DNA from: Glandiceps talaboti
Lineage: Eukaryota > Hemichordata > Enteropneusta > Spengelidae
Direction: 5' to 3'
DNA length: 64,000 bases
Assembly: GCF_964340395.1 (NCBI RefSeq)
Contig: NC_135565.1
Span: 2,876,642 to 2,940,641 of the forward strand
Position numbers and translations under genes: made by a program. The notes below the pieces were generated by a model. The model ran no database searches. It saw nothing but the letters and a program-made list of their open reading frames with translations, and was not told where the DNA came from. Each line of letters opens with the position of its first letter. The first letter of the stretch is position 1. Below, piece by piece: positions 1-14,080 of the stretch.

Positions 1-3000
1 TTACAGTGTTGTCATCAATTTAAGAGAGTTTGTGTTTTCACAGCGATATCGCAATCTAAAAGCATTTTGATTTATAAAACAAATTCATATTTTCAGTATT
101 TCGCTATGAAAACTCTTTTATAAGTCGTGTTGCAAATCTGTGAGTGTTTCTCTCTAGTGCAACGATACTTAGATGAAATGCATTCCTTATTCATAACTTG
201 CCGGTATATGTTATGTGTTCGTGTGCTCCTTAAATGGGATTTGCATTTGGCAAACATCACTTATAGACATTATGTCACTGTTATAGTCGTGTGTTTTTTA
301 GTATTTGTTGACGACGGTAGATACAAATAACTTTCAACGACAAGTTCGTCTCCCGGTAATACTTGTCTCTTAATGAAAAACAAACCAAAATATTGACGTC
401 ACTAAACCAATATTGGCAATTACATTGTCCTCAATTCTATTTTAAACTGGAGATATAAGGAAATGAAAACGTGCAACCTTTCTTTGATTCAATCCTATTG
501 TTGGATTGCAAATGATGTAAAAGTATCATCAACACAATTTAATTTTGATGAATAGTTCAACGTATGCCATTGAGGTGTTCTGTTAACAATCGACTACTTT
601 ATCTCGTCTGTGTAATCTTCGCCCACGTTCCAACCTTAACTGTTTAAGGAGAACATGCAGACGACATAGGATGTCAATTTGTTGAGGTAACCGTACAAGC
701 TAGATGTTTATCTGACTTCGGTTCTGAATCACACTCTACAATTGCATAGTTTACTCGCCTTCACAAATGTAGATAGTTACAAGTCGATTCATGTTCATTC
801 GCTATTATCTATTCATACCGCCGCAAGTATAGTACGCCTTCATTGCATATTATATGCATTGCAAAAGAGAGAACACAGCGTAAAATATCCTGATAACGAT
901 CTATATGGTGAAAGAAAAGATATGATGATAACGATAAAATACAGCAATCATGTGGAATCAGAAAAGAAAAAGAAAAACCAAGTACAAATGCAAACTATAG
1001 AAGGCATACAATTACAAGAGTAGATAAACAGCATAGTATAGAGTAAGTAGATAACAGTTACATGGTAACAGCTGCATTTAACTGAAGCCATAGCCTTAAA
1101 TGCGTTGACATGCCAACACAAATCACAGTAAGATGAGTTGGTGTATATAACATAAAATACATTTTAATCTAGTGACTAATGCACGATGAGTGTGTATATG
1201 AAAGAATATGAACTGTATCAATTTCATATCTACAGTAATTAAAGACAAAAGCTGTTTAAATTTTCAATTTTTTCACATCTCAGTAGGCGTTCTCTCTGAT
1301 AAAAAAATATGAATTACACATTGCCACAGATTGATATCAAAATAAACCCATGTCAATAGTGCATTGCTTTGCTGATAGCCATTAATTTATTTATGATTGG
1401 ATAAGGGTCTGTACATTTAATATGTACGATTACAAAGAACTACATTCTAATAGATAACAAATCATTAGGGGGGTTTTCTATCACACTCTTATTTCTTCGC
1501 CTTTTTCTTCGATCTGTTTATCGATTTGCCAGCAATTTTGAGAAACGAATGCTATCCCATGAACTTGTCTGCAGCTGATATAGATACATACTTATATGAT
1601 GCACTTTAAGTGAAATACATCTCGGAAATAAACTGTTCAATATTGTGTTCTTACTTTATTCAACTGCAAACGCCAATCCATTCTCAAATCAGTTGTCACC
1701 GTACATATTTTAGAAATAGTTTAAGAGGTCAAAACGTCCCCAAAACTAAGCTAATTTAGAATTCAATATGGCCACCACATACTATAACACATTCTTGATT
1801 TACTGGAAACAGCACAAATATTTTCACATTTTCGAAAACTCGTGATTTTTGGATCTTATAAGTTATATAGAAAAAGATCTTATATTGAAATAGACTTTTT
1901 TGATTGTATACATCCATTTTTTCCCTCAATAATAATCGGTAAATTCTACTTTTAACAATAGAATTATTTATGAAAAATATTATATTTCACTGTATTTTGC
2001 TGTGAATCCAGAAGTGAAACACAAAAATATGAATGTTTTCGGAAATTTGAAAAGACATTTTGTGTTGTTTTGAAAACAAGATGGTGTAACCCAAAACGTG
2101 TTTTATTATTTCAAAGGGAACATAAGTAACATTTCTCTTGTCAAAGTTTGGAGACATTTTAAGAGTTTAGTTTTTCAGGGAGATTCGTCCAATGTCCCCT
2201 ATCGTGAGGCGCCTTCTAACGTAACACAGATATAGTTTGTATAGACGATAAATCAAATCATATACTGTATTCATAACCTAGGTAGGACACCTATTGTAGA
2301 AAATGACATTAGTTCTGACTCCTAGTAAAGATCAACCGTGTTGATTTATGTGCGTGATATTAATACATTGTATTCATATTTTAATCTTTATGAATGTACA
2401 CTGTATAGATTTCAACTTTCATTATATAGAATTCGGGGGAAAACAATAAAACTAGATTACAGGAATGTAATGATATCAAATAGTCAATAAAAGTAGATTA
2501 CAGGAATGTAATGATATCAAATACAGAAATAGTAAATAAAACTGTTTATCTTTCCTACCATGGTGCATTTGATATTATTTTGAAACTCAATTGTATTTTT
2601 GAAGTACATATTTTTATCTGAAAAATCCAGTGCTATTATTCAAATCTTTTAACCACTATTTTTCGCGTCTGATTGTTTTATTCCCGAAGGAATATCATGA
2701 GTTTCATATTATTGCAATCATAATGTCCATAGAATAGGTTTTGCGGATTTTAGGAAGTGAATTTGATGTTTAGTATTATGTATCAATATATCTCCGTCAT
2801 GTATACGTCTAATCGAACAAATGAAACGTGGACTTGTTAACGCCGACAAATTGATCGAATTCTGTCAGATTGCATGATATGTTATTTGCCTAGCTGAATG
2901 TTTTGAAATATTACAGTGTGTGTGCCAGTCCATTCAAATCAATGCGAGTGAACTAAAATGATCACATTAAGTCTGAAATAATGGTTTGTTATGTCACTGC

Positions 3001-5390
3001 TAAATATATTAGTCTCATCAGGGTAACATTTATTCAATGGAGAGACTACATTTCAGAATGGGTATGACGTCATTGCAAACACTTGATAACATCTTTAGTA
3101 TCGCAAACACTACATTAGATCTCAAGAGGAAAGACGTAACTTCTCATTGGGTTGACCTTTGACATTTCCTCGTTAATCATAGGATAATGACATATTGCAT
3201 GAGGAGTGTAACACGTGTAAGCTCTCATTACAATTATGAGTGACAATAATCTAACACTTAAGTGTTAAATATTGAAAGAGAAAAGTTGCTAAATGCTAAA
3301 ATCTTCTGATTTTTCTTCTTCTTTCTTCTCTTTAAGAATGGCAATGTGAGTCGTCAGATACCTTTGGATCATCATGTTTGTTGATTATCTGAAAGCAATA
3401 ATAAATATCAGTACCATCATACTTAATTAGCGGGAAAATTCAACTACTAGAGAGCCATATTTGTTTGTGATTATTTTCTAGATGATGATTTCAATACCTT
3501 TTGACGACATTGCCGGAATCGTTATTGGTCAATAGATTTCTGTGTATATAATGACCTTTTAGTGAGTGACGTCAGATATTGATTAGTGTTGGTTTTTTTG
3601 CTAGATATGACAATCACACATACAGAAGTTAATATTTGTAATACGTATCTATGAATGCCATAGATAATAAAAAAAACTGTCACCAACTCAAAAAAAGCTA
3701 CACAAATTATGTTGCTGAAAGCGAGATTACGTTTTAGTCGCAGTAATCTGTCGTGAATAAAAAATTGAAAATGGCACAGATCAACTTGGCATGAAAAAAT
3801 CTGAATAGCCTCCCCCCAGGGAACATGCACACCAAATATCGAAGTATTCTGGCTGTTTCTTTCAGAGAAGATAGTGAAAATATAAAAGTTTGACGGACAC
3901 CTATGATTCACCTATACACTCTATACTCTATACAACCTATACCTAAAGCTACGCTTTCAGCTTTCACTGACAGCGGAGCTAAAAAAGGTTACAGTTCGTG
4001 ACCACCCATTGATTTAATGTCAACGGTTGTAACAGGTGATTCACTCACTAAATCAAATGTTAGTGTAAAAGTCTGTTGTAAAGATAACAGACATGCTCTG
4101 GAATGAATACAGAACTTTTATAGATATCTTAAAAAGTTCATATTCCTTTAAATATTTAGACACCTACGTCAAAGTTATAACAAGCTCTATTTGGATACTA
4201 TATTAATCAATATTGGTCTTGTTAAGTATATCCATTGGATAAAGCTACACTAGTCACATGACCTTCATTGAGTGATTACTACCCCAAAGGCTTATTTGTT
4301 TACAGATATGTTACAACTATCTGGTGACATGAAGGGACTTGGCTGATGACGTCACTATAAGACATCGGATTTATTTTTATGAAAATGTCTTGCACATTAC
4401 GTATGAACTTAACATATTTTAAGAGCTGGGATCGTTTTAAAAGGCACTATATATGTGTGTGAACTTTTCATATCGATAATTTGTAGAAAGGAAATATAAT
4501 GTAGGTATTCGACAGAATAATAACAATAATGGAAATGTCAAAGTGAAAAATAACATACATGGGTCTCAAATTTTATGTTGAGTAAGACAAGAGAGTTTCG
4601 TCCAAACTTCAAACAAAAAGTGTTGAAAAAGTATTAGTGTGTGTGAGGTAATTAAAAAAAACTGTTCAAACTACGGCGACAGACGAGATCAGTGCTGTGA
4701 AGTAAATCAACACGTTATAGCCAAGATTAAAAGCTGTCTCCATCTATATATATTGAGAGCCAACCACACCTTATTAGTGAATAATTACCAAATAAAGTGA
4801 TAAACAAGAAGATTGTGATAGTAGTGCTACATTAGAGTACAATACAAGTCCAGATGGACGTTAATAGCAATTTGAACACTTCACATGACGCAGCAGACAT
4901 ATCAGGGTTTACAGTGTCCAATGTCTGGCTACACGTCACTGTATTGGAATATTATACAAAATAATACAACAAAGAACATCTTGTATGTTGCATTGAACTA
5001 TGTACAGAAAGGACTCAAACAACCGCCCTTTATAATCTCTAAAAAGATAATTTGATCTTTGAACACAAGATCACATACCTTGGCTTAAATCATTTTTCCC
5101 GTATCTATTTTAGGCTTTTTGTGTAAAATTGATATTCTGCCAGTCTGCGTTCAGAAAAATCGATGTAACAAACGTACTTTAAAACATTCTTTGATGTCAG
5201 TTTATGTCGTTTTCTTTGTAACTGTAAATAATGGACACGGATGAACTGAATGATGTCGGTGTAGTACATAATCTGCTGTTATCAGAGCTTATCATAATGT
5301 ATCATTGGCAAAACATTATGGCTATTTAATGTTTAGCTGCAACGATATACTCCGTGGATCACGATATGAATTGACTGTATGATTTCAAAG
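1..5390. other. AT-rich non-repetitive stretch, no gene recognised
   Basis: The open frames here are short and resemble no family I know. The longest is 129 codons on the minus strand at 3522-3911, and its composition is that of chance AT-rich reading. A small tandem duplication near 2450-2521 is listed separately. Short or spliced exons cannot be excluded by eye, but none shows a recognisable domain. Confidence 0.5.
2453..2521 (+). repeat. Two-copy direct repeat of about 39 bp
   Basis: The phrase AGATTACAGGAATGTAATGA followed by TATCAAATA occurs at about 2453 and again at about 2492. The linkers between copies are similar AT-rich text (CAATAAAA). Near identity of the two copies suggests a recent local duplication. 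No coding potential is visible. Confidence 0.75.
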
Positions 5391-5394
5391 AAGT

Positions 5395-5486
5395 TGAATG
5401 AATGAATGAATGAATGAATGAATGAATGAATGAATGAATGAATGAATGAATGAATGAATGAATGAATGAATGAATGAATGAATGAA
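5395..5486 (+). repeat. (GAAT)n microsatellite
   Basis: About 23 uninterrupted copies of GAAT. The two overlapping minus-strand reading frames with Phe-Ile-His-Ser repeats are simply translations of this tract and should not be annotated as genes. Confidence 0.97.
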
Positions 5487-5532
5487 CAAGAACATGTATA
5501 TGATACAAAAGAAATGCACAATTATCTGATGC

Positions 5533-5640
5533 GGACCATGGAAATAGTTCAACTAGTCTTGTCCATGGCGCGTACAATTGTTATCTGATGTGGACCATGC
5601 GGAAGTAGTTCATTGGAACTAGTCTTGTCCATTGTCCCTA
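5533..5640 (+). repeat. Two imperfect copies of a hairpin-bearing interspersed repeat
   Basis: Two neighbouring copies, about 5533-5576 and 5590-5640, share GACCATG, GGAAATAGTTCA or GGAAGTAGTTCA, then ACTAGTCTTGTCCAT. The second contains the dyad TAGTTC-ATTG-GAACTA. A diverged relative lies at about 52827-52880, which suggests a dispersed family rather than a purely local duplication. Family identity is unknown. Confidence 0.55.
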
Positions 5641-5707
5641 CATTTTTTCTACATTTCAAATCGATAATGGTACGCAACGAATTTTCAGAGAAAAGTAAAT
5701 CAAAGGT

Positions 5708-5725
5708 ACACACACACACACACAC
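5708..5725 (+). repeat. (CA)n microsatellite
   Basis: A short run of about nine CA dinucleotides. Confidence 0.9.
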
Positions 5726-5739
5726 CTTTATATACATAA

Positions 5740-8505
5740 CTCAATAATGTAAAGTGCTCAAAATAAAGAAAATAGTTAAACAAATGTACTCATTCGTATA
5801 AATATACACACAGTGGTATATATACACATAACTCAATAATAAAAGTGCTTATAATACAAAGACAGTACAGATGAAGTTAGAAGCAATACAAATACAACAA
5901 AATCAAGAAATATTTATGAAAAGAGACTTTCATGTTTATGATTTAATGTTTGTATAACTGTTTTATAATTTCTGAACTAATTAACTATATTTGCATAGTT
6001 TTTGTTTACTTTTCCACGGTAACCAAATAATGCCAGCACTGTTTTATAAAACATTGTAATTAATTTGTAGGACTGCTTTAATTAAGTCAATAAACAGCGT
6101 TGTGCCAAGCAAACAAGCCTAACATTAGATGAGTCCACTAGTTGAAAAAGTCTGTGTATTGTATTCATTATAAAATGAATACTACTATACACAGTTTGTT
6201 TATCATGTTGGAGCAGTGTATTACAATCACCAGAACACGACAGTGAGATTGTGTAAATGATCGATAGACCAGCACATTAATAATTCATTATATGTCTATT
6301 TAGCAATATGACCTGAGATCTGCACGTATGAGTCCCATAAGCCATTGATGAGAAATGGTAGTGCAAAGACATTAGAATTTGAAAATGGAAGGTTTCATCG
6401 CCATCATGTGTCAGATTTACTTTTATTACCGATGGAAATCACTATAATCTTCTAAGTCCTTTTTTCCTTGTATCATTTCTGTTACCTAGCCCTGATATGC
6501 AGCCATCAGAATCTTCATTTATAATTCATGTACACACATAATACATTATTAATTAAGAGTCTGTGTATATGTAGCAATGATCAACTCAGCCAGACACATT
6601 ACCAGATTGCGTACAAACTCTTATAAAGGACACATTTGACGCACGTAAAATACAGGACCTTAACAAAATGATTAAAACTGGTCCCCCAGTCTCTTAGTAA
6701 TTACGAAGGTGCTGTCCATGGCATGACGGTGGTTGTAAAAATGTTTTATGTCACGTTTTACGCCTTACTATGTAGATATTTAACGTACACGCGTACGTTT
6801 GATAACCTTTTAAAATTCACATTGAATAACAAATAACACATACCGAGATTAACCTGCCAACTCAGAAGAGTAAAACAAGATTTGACTTTACTAGCGATAC
6901 ATTACATAGTGATGGCTGTTACCAACCTCCATGGTGTTGGTTGTGAAAATCACCACAGTCGATCTAATGAAAGTCATTTGACTCATAATGTAGCCATTCT
7001 ACATTGAGAAACGACATTATATACATAGACTACTTGTATACTGTAGTCACCAAGCAATCGGCAACAGCTGATATGAGTAGGCATGTAATTGTCTGATAGA
7101 CAAACTCCTTCGATTGATAGCCTTTCGTACACTAATAAGTTTGATTGTACATATTTACTGTAGGACTAAAGTCATGTCTTACTGGCAGGTGGGCAATTAT
7201 CACCTCTCTACATTGTTGGACGAAGAGATCTTGTTGTGCATCCCTACGTTTCTGTAAATTAGTGCCTAGTTCACAAAAGTATTGTGTAAGTTTATTTTCT
7301 TTTTAATGTTCTTAATGCGAGTTTAAGAGTTCAAATAATAAGGTTCCTAGCACATACATTGTCAATAAACAATAGCATTTTTGATCACCCTACCTAGCTA
7401 CCCAATGTGACGTGATGTGAACAGCTTTTTTTAAATTTTTTCTGGCCTAAAAATAATGGAAACTCTAAGTATCAAAATAAAAGTGCCTATATCCTGGTTT
7501 CAATGGATATGTCTAATATATCGATGAAAATCGACGAAAAATTACATATTATTAACCAATAAGGTTATTCGTTCAGCCTCACACCACCAAAGCCTGGTCT
7601 GAAGCACAGCCAAGGAAATACTAGTAACCTATAGGGACCTCCTGAAACACAATTTAGCAAAACATGGGGAGATGTATGGTACTCATATCATATTTCGAAC
7701 AGATGTATGTAACGACTATGGTCCATATTTTATATCCAAAGGCAATAGCTTACCTTGTGCAGGCATGGTATAATCACGATTGTTGGCTTTGCATATAGAA
7801 GAAATCAGATGATAGAAATTATTGATAATTTAACATGCATGAAAATAGCAATAGCACTGACATGGGCATACCTTTAGTTAAAATTTCAAATAAGATCTGA
7901 GGTAAATGTCAATAAATTCGTTCTGACATTGTAGGTGATTTTGATGATGAGTTATGGACTACACTCTGATTGAAACATATCGAACTGTTCACAATTAGCA
8001 GTGACCCAGGTGCATCTAACAAAACCTATCATTGCATGTAGGTGTTAGAGATCAATGTATGAATGTAAAAACGAGCGGGAATAGTTGTTTACATTTCCAG
8101 AATATAGACGGCAAGTCTCTGGAGATCGCAAACGACTAAGAAGGCAAGTCTCCGAAGATCAAAAAAGTCTAAGAGGACAAGTTTCCATTCTGCCAGATTG
8201 GTGAGACGGGTTTTAACATAATCAGTATCATTACTAAAATATCGAGGATCATTAGACGCCTAATAATGTGTTACTTACTTTCTAGTAGGAGAGAAGATCA
8301 AATTTCCACAATGTGAGCTAGTTGTCAATGACAATGTTGTAATCAAACATGAAAGTTTACAGACAAAATGACACTATCTTACCATAAGTTCAAAGAAATT
8401 CGAAGTTCGAAGTTGCAATTTTGTCAAAGCAGTGTATGTGAAAGTTGCCAGGACAATATCAAACAAGGTAGCACCCCTAATTGATCACTGGCACTTGAAA
8501 CAATC
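5740..8505. other. AT-rich stretch, no gene recognised
   Basis: No open frame of useful length and no recognisable RNA gene. A palindromic 18-mer, AACGTACACGCGTACGTT, sits at 6782-6799. A three-copy decayed repeat containing GGCAAGTCTC or GGACAAGTTTCC lies at about 8108-8190. Confidence 0.45.
8108..8190 (+). repeat. Degenerate short tandem repeat, about 40 bp, 2-3 copies
   Basis: GGCAAGTCTCTGGAGATC, then AGGCAAGTCTCCGAAGATC, then AGGACAAGTTTCC follow one another, joined by GACTAAGA or GTCTAAGA linkers. The copies are diverged, so this is an old and small array. Confidence 0.5.
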
Positions 8506-9570
8506 GCTAATTGTTGTGTATGCATTACACACTCTTGATAAGTATCTTGATGTTACAAACTAATTGCTTGGTATTAATCACACATTCTTGATAATATCTT
8601 GGTGTTACAAAACTGATTGCTCGGTATTAATCACACATTCTTGATAATATCTTGGTGTTATAAAACTAATTGCTGGGTATTAATAACACATTCTTGATAA
8701 TATCTTGGTGTTACAAAACTAATTGCTCAGTATTAATCACACATTCTTGATAATATCTTGGTGTTATAAAACTAATTGCTTGGTATTAATAACACATTCT
8801 TGATAATATCTTGGTGTTACAAACCTAATTGCTGGGTATTAATCACCCATTCTTGATAATATCTTGGTGTTACAAAACTAATTGGTCGGTATTAATCACA
8901 CATTCTTGATAATATCTTGGTGTTACAAAACTATTTGCTTGGTATTCATTACATATTCTTGATAATATCTTGGTGTTACAAAACTAATTGCTGGGTATTA
9001 ATCACACATTCTTGATAATATCTTGGTGTTACAAAACTAATTGCTGGGTATTCATTACATATTCTTGATAATATCTTGGTGTTACAAAACTAATTGGTCG
9101 GTATTAATCACACATTCTTGATAATATCTTGGTGTTACAAAACTATTTGCTTGGTATTCATTACATATTCTTGATAATATATTGGTGTTACAAACCTAAT
9201 TGCTGGGTATTAATCACATATTCTTGATAATATCTTGGTGTTACAAAACTAATTGCTGGGTATTAATTACACATTCTTGATAATATCTTGATGTTACAAA
9301 CTAATTGATGAGTATTAACCACACATTTTTGATATTATCTTGGTATTACAAAACTAATTGCTGGGTATTTATCACACATTCTTGATAATATCTTGGTGTT
9401 ACAAAACTAATTGCTGGGTATTAATAACACATTCTTGATAATATCTTGGTGTTACAAAACTAATTGCTGGGTATTAATAACACATTCTTGATAATATCTT
9501 GGTGTTACAAAACTAATTGCTGGGTATTAATAACACATTCTTGATAATATCTTGGTGTTACAAAACTAAT

Positions 9571-9950
9571 TGCTCAGTATTAATCACACATTCTTGATAA
9601 TATCTTGGTGTTACAAAACTAATTGTTGGGTATTCATTACATATTCTTGATAATATCTTGGTGTTACAAAACTAATTAATGGGTATTTATCACACATTCC
9701 TGATAATATCTTGGTGTTACAAAACTAATTGCTGGGTATTCATTACATATTCTTGGTAATATCTTGGTGTTACAAAACTAATTGCTGGGTATTCATTACA
9801 CATTCTTGATAACATCTTGATATTACAAAACTAATTGCTGGGTATTTATCACACATTCCTGATAATATCTCGGTATTACAAACCTAATTGATGAGTATTA
9901 ACCACACATTTTTGATATTATCTTGATATTACAAAACTAATTGCTGGGTA
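9571..9950 (+). repeat. Higher-order block of the 53-bp array, copy 1
   Basis: A run of about seven variant units goes from TGCTCAGTATTAATC at 9571 through AATGGG and TTCTTGGTAATAT variants to the TCTCGGTATTACAAACC unit at about 9868 and the GATGAGTATTAACC unit after it. The same order recurs from 10790 and 13704, and partly from about 11421. Confidence 0.8.
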
Positions 9951-10789
9951 TTAACCACACATTTTTGATATTATCTTGATATTACAAAACTAATTGCTGG
10001 GTATTTATCACACATTCTTGATAATATCTTGATATTACAAAACTAATTGCTGGGTATTTATCACACATTCTTGATAATATCTTGATGTTACAAAACTAAT
10101 TGCTGGGTATTTATCACACATTTTTGATATTATCTTGATATTACAAAACTAATTGCTGGGTATTTATCACACATTCTTGATAATATCTTGGTGATACAAA
10201 ACTAATTGCTGGGTATTCATTACACATTCTTGATAATATCTTGGTGTTACAAAACTAATTGCTGGGTATTTATCACACATTCTTGATAATATCTTGGTGT
10301 TACAAAACTAATTGCTGGGTATTTATCACACATTCTTGATAATATCTTGATATTACAAAACTAATTGCTGGGTATTTATCACACATTCTTGATAATATCT
10401 TGATGTTACAAAACTAATTGCTGGGTATTTATCACACATTCTTGATAATATCTTGGTGTTACAAAACTAATTGCTGGGTATTAATAACACATTCTTGATA
10501 ATATCTTGGTGTTACAAAACTAATTGCTGGGTATTTATCACACATTCTTGATAATATCTTGGTGTTACAAAACTAATTGCTGGGTATTAATCACACATTC
10601 TTGATAATATCTTGGTGTTACAAAACTATTTGCTTGGTATTCATTACATATTCTTGATAATATCTTGGTGTTACAAACCTAATTGCTGGGTATTAATCAC
10701 ATATTCTTGATAATATCTTGGTGTTACAAAACTAATTGCTGGGTATTCATTACATATTCTTGATAATATCTTGGTGTTACAAAACTAAT

Positions 10790-11160
10790 TGCTCAGTATT
10801 AATCACACATTCTTGATAATATCTTGGTGTTACAAAACTAATTGCTGGGTATTCATTACATATTCTTGATAATATCTTGGTGTTACAAAACTAATTAATG
10901 GGTATTTATCACACATTCCTGATAATATCTTGGTGTTACAAAACTAATTGCTGGGTATTCATTACATATTCTTGGTAATATCTTGGTGTTACAAAACTAA
11001 TTGCTGGGTATTCATTACACATTCTTGATAACATCTTGATATTACAAAACTAATTGCTGGGTATTTATCACACATTCCTGATAATATCTCGGTATTACAA
11101 ACCTAATTGATGAGTATTAACCACACATTTTTGATATTATCTTGATATTACAAAACTAAT
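10790..11160 (+). repeat. Higher-order block of the 53-bp array, copy 2
   Basis: Same variant order as 9571-9950. Both the GCTCAG marker and the CGGTATTACA marker are displaced by exactly 1,219 bp, which is 23 units, from copy 1. Confidence 0.8.
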
Positions 11161-11420
11161 TGCTGGGTATTTATCACACATTCTTGATAATATCTTGGTG
11201 TTACAAAACTAATTGCTGGGTATTTATTACACATTCTTGATAATATCTTGATGTTACAAAACTAATTGCTGGGTATTTATCACACATTCTTGATAATATC
11301 TTGATGTTACAAAACTAATTGCTGGGTGTTAATAACACATTCTTGATAATATCTTGGTGTTACAAAACTAATTGCTGGGTATTTATCACACATTTTTGAT
11401 AATATCTTGGTGTTACAAAA

Positions 11421-11640
11421 CTAATTGCTGGGTATTCATTACATATTCTTGGTAATATCTTGGTGTTACAAAACTAATTGCTGGGTATTCATTACACATT
11501 CTTGATAACATCTTGATATTACAAAACTAATTGCTGGGTATTTATCACACATTCCTGATAATATCTCGGTATTACAAACCTAATTGATGAGTATTAACCA
11601 CACATTTTTGATATTATCTTGATATTACAAAACTAATTGC
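11421..11640 (+). repeat. Higher-order block of the 53-bp array, partial copy
   Basis: Only the later part of the block is present: TTCTTGGTAATAT, ATAACATCTTGATATT, TCTCGGTATT and GATGAGTATTAACC variants. The CGGTATTACA marker lies 477 bp (9 units) after that of copy 2. Confidence 0.75.
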
Positions 11641-13703
11641 TGGGTATTTATCACACATTCTTGATAATATCTTGGTGTTACAAAACTAATTGCTGGGTAT
11701 TTATCACACATTCTTGATAATATCTTGATGTTACAAAACTAATTGCTGGGTATTCATTACATATTCTTGGTAATATCTTGATGTTACAAAACTAATTGCT
11801 GGGTATTAATAACACATTCTTGATAATATCTTGGTGTTACAAAACTAATTGCTGGGTATTTATCACACATTTTTGATAATATCTTGGTGTTACAAAACTA
11901 ATTGCTGGGTATTTATCACACATGTTTGATAATATCTTGGTATTACAAGCCTAATTGCTGGGTATTTATCACACATTCTTGATAATATCTTGATGTTACA
12001 AAACTAATTGCTGGGTATTTATCACACATTCTTCATAATATCTTGATGTTACAAAACTAATTGCTGGGTATTTATCACACATTCTTGATAATATCTTGGT
12101 GTTACAAAACTAATTGCTGGGTATTTATCACACATTCTTGATAATATCTTGGTGTTACAAAACTAATTGCTGGGTATTTATCACACATTCTTGATAATAT
12201 CTTGGTGTTACAAAACTAATTGCTGGGTATTCATTACACATTCCTGATAATATCTTGGTGTTACAAAACTAATTGCTGGGTATTTATCACACATTCTTGA
12301 TAATATCTTGGTGTTACAAAACTAATTGCTGGGTATTAATAACACATTCTTGATAATATCTTGGTGTTACAAAACTAATTGCTGGGTATTAATAACACAT
12401 TCTTGATAATATCTTGGTGTTACAAAACTAATTGCTGGGTATTTATCACACATTCTTGATAATATCTTGGTGTTACAAAACTAATTGCTGGGTATTAATA
12501 ACACATTCTTGATAATATCTTGGTGTTACAAAACTAATTGCTGGGTATTTATCACACATTCTTGATAATATCTTGGTGTTACAAAACTAATTGCTGGATA
12601 TTTATCACACATTCTTGATAATATCTTGGTGTTACAAAACTAATTGCTGGGTATTTATCACACATTCCTGATAACATCTTGGTGTTACAAAACTAATTGC
12701 TGGGTATTAATAACACATTCTTGATAATATCTTGGTGTTACAAAACTAATTGCTGGGTATTAATAACACATTCTTGATAATATCTTGGTGTTACAAAACT
12801 AATTGCTGGGTATTTATCACACATTCTTGATAATATCTTGGTGTTACAAAACTAATTGCTGGGTATTAATAACACATTCTTGATAATATCTTGGTGTTAC
12901 AAAACTAATTGCTGGATATTTATCACACATTCTTGATAATATCTTGGTGTTACAAAACTAATTGCTGGGTATTAATAACACATTCTTGATAATATCTTGG
13001 TATTACAAACCTAATTGCTGGGTATTTATCACACACTCTTGATAATATCTTGGTGTTACAAAACTAATTGCTGGGTATTTATCACACATTCTTGATAATA
13101 TCTTGGTGTTACAAAACTAATTAATGGGTATTTATCACACATTCCTGATAATATCTTGGTGTTACAAAACTAATTAATGGGTATTTATCACACATTCTTG
13201 ATAATATCTTGGTGTTACAAAACTAATTGCTGGGTATTAATAACACATTCTTGATAATATCTTGGTGTTACAAAACTAATTAATGGGTATTTATCACACA
13301 TTCCTGATAATATCTTGGTGATACAAAACTAATTGCTGGGTATTAATCACACATTCTTGATAATATCTTGGTGTTACAAAACTAATTGCTGGGTATTTAT
13401 CACACATTCTTGATAATATCTTGGTGTTACAAACCTAATTGCTGGATATTTATCACACATTCTTGATAATATCTTGGTGTTACAAAACTATTTGCTTGGT
13501 ATTCATTACATATTCTTGATAATATCTTGGTGTTACAAACCTAATTGCTGGGTATTAATCACATATTCTTGATAATATCTTGGTGTTACAAAACTAATTG
13601 CTGGGTATTAATTACACATTCTTGATAATATCTTGATGTTACAAACTAATTGATGAGTATTAACCACACATTTTTGATATTATCTTGGTGTTACAAAACT
13701 AAT

Positions 13704-14080
13704 TGCTCAGTATTAATCACACATTCTTGATAATATCTTGGTGTTACAAAACTAATTGCTGGGTATTCATTACATATTCTTGATAATATCTTGGTGTTAC
13801 AAAACTAATTAATGGGTATTTATCACACATTCCTGATAATATCTTGGTGTTACAAAACTAATTGCTGGGTATTCATTACATATTCTTGGTAATATCTTGG
13901 TGTTACAAAACTAATTGCTGGGTATTCATTACACATTCTTGATAACATCTTGATATTACAAAACTAATTGCTGGGTATTTATCACACATTCCTGATAATA
14001 TCTCGGTATTACAAACCTAATTGATGAGTATTAACCACACATTTTTGATATTATCTTGATATTACAAAACTAATTGCTGG
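13704..14080 (+). repeat. Higher-order block of the 53-bp array, copy 3
   Basis: The full block recurs. Marker displacement from copy 2 is 2,914 bp, which is 55 units minus one base. The missing base is explained by the 52-bp unit at about 13625-13660. Confidence 0.8.

Noticed and set aside
3522-3911. 129-codon minus-strand frame
   Set aside because: No recognisable motif, AT-rich chance composition and no neighbouring exon.
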